Assembly: GCF_026745355.1 (NCBI RefSeq)
Contig: NC_079202.1
Location: forward strand, 28,511,748-28,575,747
Length of the DNA: 64,000 nucleotides
Source: Beta vulgaris subsp. vulgaris
Taxonomy: Eukaryota; Streptophyta; Magnoliopsida; Caryophyllales; Amaranthaceae
Direction: 5' to 3'
Shown here: piece by piece, positions 36,489-48,910 of the stretch
How positions within the stretch are numbered: the first letter of the stretch is position 1
How the letters are laid out: each line of letters begins with the position of its first letter
Position numbers and translations under genes: made by a program
Notes under the pieces: model-generated
Database searches by the model: none
The model's input: the letters and a program-made list of their open reading frames with translations, nothing else
What the model was told of the DNA's origin: nothing

Positions 36489-37056
36489 TGATGATTTTTA
36501 AAAGTAATACCGCAAGTGCACGGTGTCCGTTATTAGCAGATACTTAGCAACTACATGTCGATCCCACAGGGAGAGGATTTCTATCGATTTTCGCTTAATT
36601 ATAATGAACTATCTCAGAAAAACGAATGATTTGAATAATAACTAAACTAGAACCAAGAAATATCAAAATGTTGGCTTGATCACTAAATTAAATGTCTAGG
36701 ACATATGTTCGGTCCAACATATTCATAACATTCAAAGAATACAAATCAATTCGATAGTAAATAAACTAGACGGTGAGTAATTAAAGAAATGGTTAATCCT
36801 TCGATCGGGTATTAACAATTTTTAATTCAACCTATGTAGTACGATCGCTAACATATTCAGAATTGCCAATTGTAATGAAGCCTCTAAGAATATGATCTTT
36901 TAATTCTAATTCCTATTAGCAAATTAATAAATTCTGGATATTGGCCAATTACAAGAACCAACCTATTTAAAACTTATCAATTGGAATTACTCACAACCCT
37001 AATCTACAAATAAATCAATTTCAAAGTAAAAATATCATGGTATAAACATGACTTCA

Positions 37057-37320
37057 CTAGTGGAAAAAAGCAGAAGGGCTGCGCTGAAAATGGCATGTAG
37101 GGCTGCGGTTTTTGACAGCAGCCCTTTCCATAGCAGCCCTTCACTTTTCAAGTAGGGTTGTGCTAGTCCAGCGCAGCCCTTATAAGCTAAAAGGGCTGCG
37201 CCAGTTAACAAAAAGCGCATCCCTTCATGTAAGAAGGGCTGCGCTAGTTCTAAAAGGCGCAGCCCTTCTTGAATTAAGGGCTGCGCTTTTTAACACTAGC
37301 GCAACCCTTCTCAAACCTTT
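37057..37320. repeat. Left subterminal repeats of the CACTA element
   Basis: About a dozen copies of the AAGGGCTGCGC core, in both orientations, some as back-to-back hairpin pairs. These are the expected binding sites of the accessory transposase. Confidence 0.9.
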
Positions 37321-37330
37321 TTTTTTTTAA

Positions 37331-37742
37331 TTTACCCTGCACACACCCCCCATCCCCCCACCTGCTGGCACCCCCCTCCCACACCTGCTGCACCCCCCTC
37401 CCCCACCTGCTGCACTCCCTCCCCCACCTGCTGCCCACCCCACTCCCCCACCTGCTGCCCACCCCCCTTCCCCACCTGCTGCCCACCCCCTCCTGCTGCC
37501 CACCCCTCCCACCTACTGCCCCCTCCCCATCTGCTGCCCCTCCCCCCACCCCCTCATACTGCACCCCTCCCCCCACCTGCTGCCCCCCCCCCACCTACTG
37601 CACCCCCTCCCCACTTGCTTCCCCCTCCCCCACCTGCTGCCCCCTCCCCACCTGCTGCCCCCCCCTCTCCAGCCCCCCCTGCCACCCCCCTGCCACACCC
37701 CTGCACCCCCATCCATAACCCATCCCACCCCCACCCAAAACC
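37331..37742. repeat. C-rich minisatellite
   Basis: About 25 degenerate copies of CACCTGCTGCCC(C)nT, 10-17 bases each. The plus strand is almost free of G outside CTGCTG. Open frames across it are Gly-rich composition artefacts. Confidence 0.9.
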
Positions 37743-37883
37743 TCCCTTGGACAAAAAAAAAGCGCAAATTAAAATACGATAATATATGACAAGTGGAGAA
37801 AGGTAATAATTAACTTCATATATATTTAATAATGTAAAAAGTGTACATAGGATTGATAGAAACTAGTACATTCGAGCTAAATC

Positions 37884-40800
37884 TCATCCTATGCAATCAT
37901 CGGTAATGTGGGACGCCAACTTATCCCGAACTTCATCAATTTCTTCTTTGGTGAAGTTCCTCAAACGTGGTGTGGAATTCGCATAAACCTTGCAAAACAA
38001 CCAAGGAATAAACACATATATAAAATTCATCATTTTACCGTAGTTAGTACTTCTAAAAATGACATATACCTTCCCGAAATTCAATCAAAATCAAATGCAA
38101 GCCTAAAAGTCTACACACTAGTTATAATATATCTCATATAATCATGTTCAAAGAAAATTTGGGGTTAAATACTTAATAAGTACATTTTGGGAGCGAAAAG
38201 GCCAAAATAGGCCGGAAATGGCCTTTTCGTTCCCGAAATGCAACCAACAACAAATGCAAGCCTAAAATCTACATACTAGTTATATTATGCCTCATATAAT
38301 CATGTTCAAAGAGAATTTGGGGTTAAATCACTTCATAAGTACATTTTGGGAGCGAAAAGGCCAAAATAGGCCGGAAATGGCCTTTTCGTTCCCGAAATGC
38401 AACCAACAACAATGCAAGCCTAAGAATCTACATACTAGTTATATTATGCCTCATATAATCATGTTCAAAGAGAATTTGGGGTTAAATCACTTCATAAGTA
38501 CATTTTGGGAGCGAAAAGGCCAAAATAGGCCGGAAATGGCCTTTTCGTTCCCAAATGCAACCAACAACAAATGCAAGCCTAAGAATCACATACTAGTTAT
38601 ATTATGCCTCATATAATCATGTTCAAAGAGAATTTGGGGTTAAATCACTTCATAAGTACATTTTGGGAGCGAAAAGGCCAAAAATAGGCCGGAAATGGCC
38701 TTTTCGTTCCCGAAATGCAACCAACAACATATGCAAGCCTAAGAATCTACATACTAGTTATATTATGCCTCATATAATCATGTTCAAAGAGAATTTGGGT
38801 TAAATCACTTCATAACTACATTTTGGGAAGCAGAAATAGGCTAACAAACAACAATTGGAAACCTAAAAGTTACATACCTTTCGAAGATCACCAACATCTT
38901 TGCAATAGTTGACGATATCGAGCATGAACCTCATGACGTAATACCCACACGCAAGTCCACCTTCTTGTACCGGACACTAAAATTCACCAAAGATGCAATA
39001 AATGACATGTTAGATGTGTATTATGTGTTTCTATAAAGGATGCAAAAAATTACTCATGTTACCTCGACTAAATACCAAAGGAGGTTTTCCTTGTCGAAGT
39101 CCAGATACAGTATCTTTTCATCACACTACATCAATAGATTATTATAAGATTAGATGTACATATATAATAAGCTAAGTGTGCATATAGTTTCGATTAGGCT
39201 ACCTATTTAACAATGATTTGACTAGTAAGGACCGTATTGTTCCTTTACGCAAAGAATCAAAGTGGTAGACTTCGTTACGTGACAAACATATTGCAATCAG
39301 TGTCCAATGGTTCCTACAACAATAAAAATGTTATTTTATCGTAGAACAACTAATAGGTCAATTTAATTAATAATAAAAAGTGAGTTTAAGAAGCATACGA
39401 TTCAATGTAAGGAAGAAGAATGATCTTATATCCAACTACGAGAACATGCGTTCAAAGAATCCTTGAGATATGCTTTCACCTCCTTTTCGTTTTGTACGCA
39501 ACTGTTTCTCGTACAAAGCTTGGACATAACCAACCAAACATTGGCTGACTAGATTGCCTCAAATCATTGTATAATAGCCTGAGAATTCATATTGATAAAA
39601 ATAAAACTTACTTATATGAAGTTATTATTAGTTGGATTGAATACTACTTAATTAAGGCATATATGTATATTTATTAATTTAATATACTAATAAAGTATTA
39701 CCTCATGAATGTTTGTATCATGGAAACATTCAACTCTCCCAAGTAAGAATTCTTTAATATCAACCTTAGAAAGAAGGTCGATGTTTCCTCAATGTAGTGG
39801 AATTGGTGGTCCGACAACTTAATCTCAATCATTGCTTCATCGTCTGCATCGCTAACGCACTCATGTAGCCAGAAGCACGGTTGAGTAAGGCCTTGCACCA
39901 CCTCCATATCCGTAATGAGTGGAGACTTTGCCGTAGAAACATTTACTTCACTTGGGCACGTCGGCCTCCCGAGGTGAAGCTACCTTCTTTCCCTTCCTGT
40001 CGGCCTTCCCCGAACCCTAGTAATTAGTTAAATTAAAAGATATTACTGACAATCATATATAGGAACTATAAAAGAAAACTATGTATATAACTTATGTTAG
40101 ACATTGTACCTGATCTGATAACCGCACCAATGCACGCGGCCATAGAATATAACTGCCAAGGGCATCAGACAATAACTGTACACAACTCCTGCATTCGGCA
40201 GCGGAAGAGGAAATGCTTCGAAACCGGGCACAATGTCTGAAACGCTGACCACATAGTGAATATCAGCGACTGGCTGGTTGTGCAATCGTACCCGGTCCCT
40301 AGGGGGCTGTACAGATCCATAAGCCACGATAATGAAACTACCATGACCATCTCCTTGATTTAGTAGCTCACATGGTGTCTCTTCCTTCAAAAAAAAAACT
40401 CTATTCATAGTTAGTCTATGAAACAACATATTTAAGAACAATAGTTGTGATATTAAATGATTACCGTGAACTCCGGATATGGATGAGGCTGCGTAGGAAC
40501 AGGCTGCGTAGGAACACTGCCCTGCGGAAAGCACCAAAAGTCGGTAAGCCCATCTGCGCCAAAATGGCGTTGAAATTCTGAGTCATCTCCGCTCTGAGCT
40601 CCTCCCGAAGCTGGCTTTCATAGCCTCCACATCTATGGAAGTGTGAATTGACACTAGAGGCACTGGATCTTGACGTAGAGGTGTATTGATCACCATACAC
40701 CTTTCACCCCGAGGCGGACACCTCCTACGCCCCTCACACGTCCATATGGTCCCGTCCTAGAGTCTCGTGTAAGGCATCAACTTGTCCTCTAGGAGTGAAC

Positions 40801-41999
40801 TCACCAGTTGCCTCCTTTTCCTTCAAGCCAATCTGCATAAGGATAAGAGAGAAATACTCGTGAGCGCACAAGTTATATTATTATGTAAACCTTATCAAAA
40901 ACTTATAATATGTACTTACAATGGCATTAGCTATCTGTTTTGTTGCGGATCAGGTATGACTCTCTGTCCCTTTGCATCAACCCCATGCATGGAACACCAC
41001 CAATCGAGCGCTCTATCTGGTTGCCGCTGTGCAACTGTCGTCGTAGAGCTAGTGCCCATGCGTGGTCGACGCAATCGTGGGGTAATGGTTACATCCACGA
41101 TTCTCTCGCTCTGCATACGACTGAGACCCAGATGGTGATAGTGCTTCCTAGCTTTTGCATTCGCGCTTATTTTCTCACGAGATCCTGACACACAAATATA
41201 AACAAAGGTTAGATATGTGTTATACAATAATATTGGATCTAAAAGTATTAAATCTTAGCTAGTAAAAAATTCTTACAAAGCTTCTGGGGTTGTTTTTTGT
41301 GCAACAAACTATGCCACTCCTCAGCTGTGATATGCCTCCATATCTGATATGGAAGCTTGGAGGGTCCTCAAATGATGTGTCCTGTGAAGCCTCAGAAGAA
41401 GGTGTTGCTCCCCCGTCGTAGATTTCTTCTTCTTTGTTCCCCGACTTTTCTCCGCTTCGTGATCCACCCCGACACTAGCTTGGCCTTGAAGTCTCGGAAC
41501 CTCTGGGCAACCGGGATAGAAACAAATCTTCTTCGCTTCATCATTTGGAATATGAATTGATTCTACAAAGAACGCATTTCACAAATTAGTAAATATTACA
41601 TAGTATATTTAACTAAAGTGTTAAGATTCTAAACGTAATGTACGCGAATCTTACCATAGTATCTTCCCAAATCATCTTCTTCAAAGTTCGGGGACCTCTT
41701 TCCATGAGTGGAGAATGGAGAGCTTATGCATGCAAATCCCAACTTGCATGGCATACTTTTGACGCCATTTTCCACAAGGTTGCCCCAAATGATCGTAATC
41801 CAAAGTCATTAGGGTGGTTTCCCTAGTGACTTTGTAGGTCCCCTTCCTTTCCTCTTTTTCGTCTGCAAGTTCTTACTTGGCTTTGTAAACCTTTTTTTCA
41901 CGGCGAGCCATAACCAATTGCCCTGTTCCTTTCTCTGATCGTAACACTCATCCTCGGTAGTGTGTTCCGCACTCGTATCCGTATGCACCTCCGCCATGT
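37884..41999 (-). pseudogene. CACTA second gene: Transposase_24-like plus Ulp1-like protease domain
   Basis: Multi-exon minus-strand gene starting MAEVHTDTSAEHTTEDECYD (41999). Later blocks: VAQRFRDFKAKLVSGWITKR and PYQIWRHITAEEWHSL (41540-41290), YHHLGLSRMQSERI (~41140), LREELRAEMTQNFNAILAQM (~40600), a conserved middle domain with VRLHNQPVADIHYVVSVSDI (~40250) and TSTFFLRLILKNSYLGELNV (~39790). The end is a C48 Ulp1-type domain: RNHWTLIAICLSRNEVYHFD (His codon 39307-39309, Asp 39256-39258) and VQEGGLACGYYVMRFMLDI (Cys 38947-38949). The final exon reads STPRLRNFTKEEIDEVRDKL and ends at 37884. Frame shifts occur in several exons, so it is probably not functional as read. The role is inferred: accessory CACTA protein with a SUMO-protease-like tail. 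Confidence 0.75.
38085..38830. repeat. Tandem array, ~159-bp unit, in an intron of the CACTA second gene
   Basis: Five units, with ATGTTCAAAG at 38144, 38302, 38461, 38619 and 38780. Each full unit contains CGAAAAGGCCA...TGGCCTTTTCG, an inverted repeat around AAATAGGCCGGAAA. The array lies between the last exon and the exon with the Ulp1 cysteine. Confidence 0.93.
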
Positions 42000-42054
42000 C
42001 CCTGAAATTGTAAACATACGAATTAATAAAAAATATTAAAAATATAAACATACG

Positions 42055-42297
42055 ATGAGGGGGTGTGGGGGGGAGGGGGTGCAGGGGGGGGGAAGGGGGT
42101 GCAGGGGGGGTGCAGGGGGAGGGGGGCTGCAGGGGGGAAGGGGGGCTGCAGGGGGGTGCAGGGGGGAAGGGGGCTGCAGGGGGGAAGGGGGTGCAGGGGG
42201 GTGCAGGGGGGGGGGAAGGGGGGCTGCAGGTGGGGAGCAAGGGGGAGGGGGGTGGGGGGAGGGGGTGGCAGCAAGGGGGAGGGGGGTGTGCACGGGG
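42055..42297. repeat. G-rich minisatellite
   Basis: GGGGGTGCAGG / GGGGCTGCAGG repeats with many runs of four or more G on the plus strand (the non-template-like strand for the minus-strand genes). Very high potential for G-quadruplex formation. It lies just upstream of the second CACTA gene start. Confidence 0.92.
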
Positions 42298-42299
42298 AA

Positions 42300-43460
42300 G
42301 GAAAAGGCCAAATAGGCCAAAATAGGCCGGAATTGGCCTTTTCGTTCCCGAAATGCAACCAACAACAAATTAAAGCCTAAAAATCTACATACAAGTTACA
42401 TTATACATCATATAATCATGTTCAAAGAAAATTTGGGGTTAAATCACTCGATAAGTACGATTTGGGAGCGAAAAGGCCAAAATAGACCGGAAATGGCCTT
42501 TTCGTTCCCGAAGTGCAACCAACAACAAATTAAAGCCTAAAAAGCTACATACTAGTTACATTATACATCATACAATCATGTTCAAAGAAAATTTGGGGTT
42601 AAATCACTTCATAAGTACATTTTGGGAGCGAAAAGGCCAAAATAGGCCAAAATAGGCCGGAAATGGCCTTTTCGTTCCCGAAATGCAACCAACAACAAAT
42701 TAAAGCCTAAAAATCTACATACTTGTTACATTATACCTCATATAATCATGTTCAAAGAAAATTTGGGGTTAAATCACTCGATAAGTACGATTTTGGAGCG
42801 AAAAGGCCAAAGTAGGCCGGAAATGGCCTTTTCGTTCCCGAAATGCAACCAACAACAAATTAAAGCCTAAAAATCTACATACTAGTTACATTATACATCA
42901 TACAATCATGTTCAAAGAAAATTTGGGGTTAAATCACTTCATAAGTACATTTTGGGAGAGAAAAGGCCAAAATAGGCCGGAATTGGCCTTTTCGTTCCCG
43001 AAATGCAACCAACAACAAATTAAAGCCTAAAAATCTACATACTAGTTACATTATACATCATACAATCATGTTCAAAGAAAATTTGGGGTTAAATCACTTC
43101 ATAAGTACATTTTGGGAGCGAAAAGGCCAAAATAGGCCGGAAATGGCCTTTTCGTTCCCGAAATGCAACCAACAACAAATTAAAGCCTAAAAATCTACAT
43201 ACTAGTTACGTTATACATCATATAATCATGTTCAAAGAAAATTGGGGGTTAAATCACTTCATAAGTACATTTTGGGAGCGAGGCCAAAATAGGCCGGAAA
43301 TGGCCTTTTCGTACCGAAATGCAACCAACAACAAATTAAAGCCTAAAAATCTACATACTAGTTACATTATACATCATATAATCATGTTCAAAGAAAATTT
43401 GGGGTTAAATCACTTTATAAGTACATTTTGGGAGTGAAAAGGCCAAAATAGGCCAAAATA
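42300..43460. repeat. Tandem array, ~160-bp unit, between the two CACTA genes
   Basis: Seven units, with ATGTTCAAAG at 42418, 42578, 42748, 42908, 43068, 43228 and 43384. It is the same family and orientation as the array at 38085-38830 and carries the same GGCC-centred inverted repeat in most units. Confidence 0.95.
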
Positions 43461-43912
43461 GTTCGTTACAAATTGGAGAAATTACACAGACCTGAGTTTA
43501 TGTCTCATGATTTATTGAGCTTCCGCCTTTTCTTAGGATCCTCAAGTACATGTATCCCTTCCGTGTGATCTACACGCACATAGTTCTCCGACATATTTAC
43601 ATCATCTTCCACACGAATTTCAGGATAGGTAAAGGGGGGAGGTCCTCAAATGCATCATATTCTTCCTCATTATCAACATCACCAATACTGAGGATACTCC
43701 TTTTACCAGGTACAACAATTGACCACTCATGATCAGCAGGATCAATTACAAAAAATACTTGATTGACTTGTGATGCAATTACAAATGGCTCCTCAGTTTC
43801 ACGTAGACGACTAAGGTCAACAAGAGTGAAACTGCAAGGATCATCGTTTCTTACACAACGTGGATTATTGTCAACCCACGTGCAACACAAGAGGCAAATA
43901 TTAAAAGTACAG

Positions 43913-44603
43913 CAGGGCCGGGGCTAAGAATTTGGAGGCTCTGTTCAGAGTCATAGGATGAGGCCCTTGATTTTCAAATATTTTTTTATTTTTTATTTTT
44001 CAAAATCACAATAATTACACAAATTAAAACAAAAACTAAAAAAAAAATAGCAAAAAACCCCTTTCAAAAAATAAAAGTTTGAAACATTGTCAAGCCATAT
44101 GCGAAGTATTTTGTTGTTGTTGTACTGATGCAATGCAATTTTTTTTTTCTGTAATATGGTATATGTGGTGAGATTAATTTCAAGAAAGAATTTAATTTGC
44201 GTAGAAAATTGTGTGGTTGTTGGAGAATAAAAAAATTAAAGGAAACAAACTTGGCCCAAAAAAAATTAAGGGAGTAATATTTAAGATTAGTGTTGGAACA
44301 ATAAGTTAGCTAAAGGTAACCATTAATGGTTTACCTCGTAAAAAAAAAAAAAATTAATGGTTTACACTTTTTGATGAGACAAGAGGAGAAGTCATATTTG
44401 AGAATTAAAAAATTGACAAAATGACAATATCAAGGTTCGAACCCTTGTTTCTTGGGAAATAAAGCTTTGCTCAAACCATTCATCTACATTCTGCTTTATG
44501 TAATATTATCATAACAAATAATATATATCTGAAAAACTGAGGCCCCTGTTTGGCGGAGGCCCTGCGCCGTCGCGCAGGTGGCGCTGCCCCTCCGCCGGCC
44601 CTG
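43913..44603. mobile_element. Small hAT element inside the TNP2 exon
   Basis: 691 bp with ends CAGGGCCGG...CCGGCCCTG and a perfect 8-bp duplication AAGTACAG (43905-43912, 44604-44611). AT-rich middle, no transposase. Removing it rejoins the DUF4216-like coding sequence. Confidence 0.93.
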
Positions 44604-46351
44604 AAGTACAGTAGTCCAGCTCCCATATTTCTTGTATTCGCCCATAATAGTTGCTTTTAGCATGTACATGCAACTTACCTTTCGAGCTTGCATATTGTGT
44701 AGACGACGCCACAAGTGAAACACCACTATTTTGTTGCGATCTTGACTTGAGATCTTGACGTTCAGTCCAAAAGTATACCCATTAATATCATAACCCTCAT
44801 AAGAGCGTACAGCTTCACGAGGACCAAATGCTAACCACTTGACTGTTTCAGGAACACTTTCATCCAATCATTGAGTACTCGTTTATGAAACCAATCAATG
44901 GAAGCCTTGTTATGCATTTGCGTCAATGCCCTCACTCCTTTTCCAGGATTGCTAACACGTAATTCCTCCATATGTTCACTTAAATAAGGATGGACATCTG
45001 GTACGTGATGCAATACAAATAAGTGAGCTTGTTTACGCTTTTCTACGGAAGGTGTCATCAATTTTGAACCAATTGTACCCTTGCCCTCAAGTCTGCCCTC
45101 GTGTCGGGATGTCGGAAGTCCAACAGGATCAACACTAGCAAAATACTCAGCCACAAAATTACTGATCTCTTCACCCACAATCCCTTGAATTATACTACCT
45201 TCTGGTTGTGCAGGATTCCGAACTTTATCCTTCAAAGTTCCCATATATCTCTCAAAAGGATAGCACCACCTCAAAAACACTGGACCACACAGCTTAATTT
45301 CTCGAACTAGATGGACAATGAGATGGACCATAATGTCAAAGAATGCGGGGGGGAAATACATCTCAAATTTGCATAGAGTTTCAACTACTCTGGACTGCAA
45401 GGAATCGAGGGTCGACGGGTCTAGGACTTTGCTGCAGATTGAATGAAAAAATGAACACAGTTCTGTAATGGTGTGCCTCACATGCTTTGGAAGTATCCCA
45501 CGAATTGCAATCGGTAAGAATACTTGCATCATGACATGACAATCGTGCGATTTCATACTCGATAACTTCAACTCACCATTTAAGGTAACAAAACGCTTCA
45601 TATTCGATGAGTAGCCAGTAGGGGCCTTAATGCCATATAATGACTCGCAAAAAATCCGTTTCTCTGCACGCGACATCGTGTAGCAAGCTGGTGGCAAATA
45701 ATTCTTCTCCGAATCCTCCACCTTTTTACTTTTCTGAGTTTCATCATCAACCCTTTCCTCCCCTTTTTTCTTCTTCCTTCCGTCCCTTTTCTGAGCCCAC
45801 AATCTGGTCGAATCCCCTCTTTTTCCAAGTAAAGTCGTGACGCCTTAACATCTTTTGTCTTACCCGGAATATTCATAAGTGTCGCGATAATAGCTTCACA
45901 AACATTCTTCTCTATGTGCATGACATCCAACAATGCCTGACCTTTAAATCTTTCCAATATGGGAGTTTCCAAAAAATGGACTATTTTTTCCATAATCCTG
46001 TAGGTCTATCAACCTCACTAGCAGGTTTACCAAAGACTATTTCAATGCCCTTCACCTGATTATAAACTTCAGTACCAGTTAATGGACTATGAGCAACTTC
46101 TTCTTCAACTGTCCCATCGAATGCCTTCTTCTTAAACCGATAGGGATGGTCGCGGCTGAGGGCCTTCGTGTGCGCATATACACATGTCTGCAGCCTTAAG
46201 GTGTGTAGATTTCATGTCATCTAAACAAATCGGGCAAGGTTGTTTTCCTTTAGTCTTATACCCAGATAAGTTCCCATAAGCTGGATAATCGTTCATAGTA
46301 CAAAAAAGCATGGCACGCAGAGTGAACATCTCATTAGCATACGCATCAAAT

Positions 46352-48910
46352 TGTAACACCCCCAAAATCCATACACGTCTAATGCTACGTCGTATCGACT
46401 TTGGGAGTGTTACCGCCGCGATGGAACGCAAGGCATAATTAGAAATACGGTAACTCAAGTTCATTGTCTCAAAACCAAATTGCAGCGGAATAGAAAATGT
46501 AACTACAACTCGGGAATCATAGTTGACCCCTCTTTATCCAAACTCAAACCATGTAACAATGTTTTATAAAATTCAGTAATACTCAAACCAAAAGTTAACT
46601 TCAACTACAGTCTAGCCCCCGTATGCTTGATATCATGCAGCAGCACCAGCTCACCTAGTCTGCTCCCCATTGAAGTGTCAATAGTTCATCACAGGACAAC
46701 AAACACATAATAACACACAGAGTCAGCTAATCGAAACTATATGAACCTAAATGATGCATACATTACAACTGCTATATGAACCTACGTTATCTCACATCCT
46801 TTAATCTTTCATTATTTGGCATCGAACGGGCACCGTCATCTTACTAGAATCATACGGGCTACTGAATCCTTAATAGACAACTTGGTCTATTAGATGAAAT
46901 GCAAATACGGTTTTGTTCCGTCTCACACCCATCACCTTAGTATGCATACCCCCAAGATCGAACGGAACCTTCCGCCTACTTGAGTTATCAAATATAAGGA
47001 CACTACTGTCGTCACAGTAGGCCTGCGTAGGAGTGTAGGACAAGTCCCACACTCCCCCCATTGTTCTATACTTGTTGGGAGTCCAACTACAAGTATCGCC
47101 ATAATCTTCTTTTATTACCAATCATTCTTTTATAACTTTAAGGAGTCATTTACATACTCTCTTAATTACCAAACTCAATCTTATCCCTGGTAACACTCTT
47201 GTTACTCTATAGATAAGATTAATAATGCTGATGTTACACTACGATAGAACTTCGCATTTCAATGCAACATATTTCAATGCATCATATTGATTTCACGTTA
47301 TAAACGTCTAACCAAACAATCACAATCAAATGTTCCCTATCATGGTACTAGGTTCCAATAACATGAACTGCAACCTAAACATGATACTAAGCTTTGAAAG
47401 TAAACTGGTACGCGTACGTACCTTGTAGCGGAGAATTTTCGCTGACTTAATAGAACGAGCCGCTTATGAAATTGGGACCTAAATCGTTAAAAACAAGGCT
47501 TTAGTGTTACGTCCTTGATAACACTAACAACTACTACGTACTAAGACCATAACGATCTATCGATTCGAATTACACAATAGTTAAAACCTTATTCCAGAAC
47601 TTTCGTTATAATTCTAATCTAGTGAATTTAACGTCTTTTAGAAGTCAGAGTTAGTGAGTAACTAAGTTAGTTAGTAACATTAGTCCACTATTTTACCAAT
47701 CCAAAAAGGTCATAAGTCCAACCTGTCTTATGTCCAGAAGTTAAGTCATATGTCCAAAAGTAAGTCATATGTCCAAAAGTAAGTCATATGTCCAAAAAGG
47801 TAAGTTCCATGTCCAAAAGGTAAGTTCCATGTCCAAAGGGTATGTCATATGTCCCAAAGTCAGATTTCACGAAACAGGTTACTCATGAAACGATAATAAC
47901 TGTAACTAATAATAGGACACACTTTTCCTACTTTCAACTTATTCCAATTACAAACCTAACCAGAATTTTTTTTTACTTAAAATAGAACAATAACTTAACT
48001 GGTTAAACAATCTAATAATTTACTAAACACTCTAAATTACTAATTATTAATTACAAACCTTACTTAATTACGAAAACAGTAAATCTAAGTAATAAAACTG
48101 ATATAATAATTTAGGTACATAATAGGGTATACCGCTAAATTTGCCGGCGAAAGAACTCCGGCGACCAAATTCCGTCGACCCTTGCTGCCACGCACACGCG
48201 CGCTACTGCTTCGCACGACGCACCCGTGCGGTCTCTGTCGACCAAACCCACACACACACGACCCCGGTATGTCGCGTCACCACTCGCACCACTGAACCAC
48301 TCGCACAACTACACTCGCACGCCCCGATTCCTCGCGCACCCTCACCGCAGCCTGGCGCACGACCCTCGAACACCGCGACCCTCGTCGCAGCACTCGAACC
48401 ACGAACAGCGCACACCCTCGCACACCTTTCGCACCAAAACCCTCGAACGAACTCCTTCGTCAGAATTTGCACCAAAACCCTCGACGATTCGCACGAAGCC
48501 CTCGTCCGAACTCACACGACCAGCGGCGACGAGAGGGAGGAGGCGAGAGGAAAGTCAGCGAGAGTTTGAGAGAATCCGAGAGAGAGAGAGATCTGAGAGA
48601 GAGAGAAAAAAAATTCGAAAGAGAGAGAAGGAGAGATATGAATGTCGGCTGAGGAGAGGGAGAAGAAGAGGGTTTAGGGTTTTATGAAATTCCCTCTCCT
48701 TTTCTTTTTATACTCCCTTCAAAAGATAGTCACCCTAGGTCAAGTGAAGATTAGGTTATTCTTTTAAAACTCTGAAAATTCCTAACAAATTCATACTAAC
48801 AATAATTTATTCCTATTAATTTGTAAATAAATTAAAATACCTTTTTATTAATTCTTTTATATTTTCTTAATTAGTACGAAATTAGTTATAAAAAAATACG
48901 GAGTATTACA
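46352..48910 (-). repeat. Solo LTR inside the CACTA transposase gene
   Basis: 2559 bp, TGTAACACCCCCAAAATCC to ACGGAGTATTACA, with a perfect 5-bp duplication CAAAT (46347-46351, 48911-48915). A minus-strand TATA box (GTATAAAAAG, about 48701-48713) suggests minus orientation. The layout resembles the LTR at 31174-33711. It separates the TNP2 residues VLVF and DAYAN. Internal frames such as 48141-48569 are CpG-rich composition frames. Confidence 0.9.
47708..47862. repeat. Minisatellite in the solo LTR, ~19-bp unit
   Basis: Seven to eight degenerate copies of AAGTCATATGTCCAAAAGT with length variation of one or two bases. Confidence 0.85.

Noticed and set aside
37274..37767. Gly-rich open frames over the C-rich block, and Pro/Gly-rich frames at 42023-42380
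   Set aside because: Composition artefacts: all frames stay open in low-complexity repeats.
42300..43460. Regular repeats that could suggest a CRISPR array
   Set aside because: Whole ~160-bp units repeat without unique spacers, in a plant transposon; this is a tandem satellite-like array.
46870..47121. Minus-strand 83-codon frame starting MVIKEDYGDTCSW
   Set aside because: Inside the solo LTR, no recognisable domain, and no supporting context; most likely a chance frame.
48141..48687. Three overlapping 60-150-codon frames in CpG-rich sequence
   Set aside because: They lie in a solo LTR, have Arg/His/Thr-rich low-complexity content and match no family I know.
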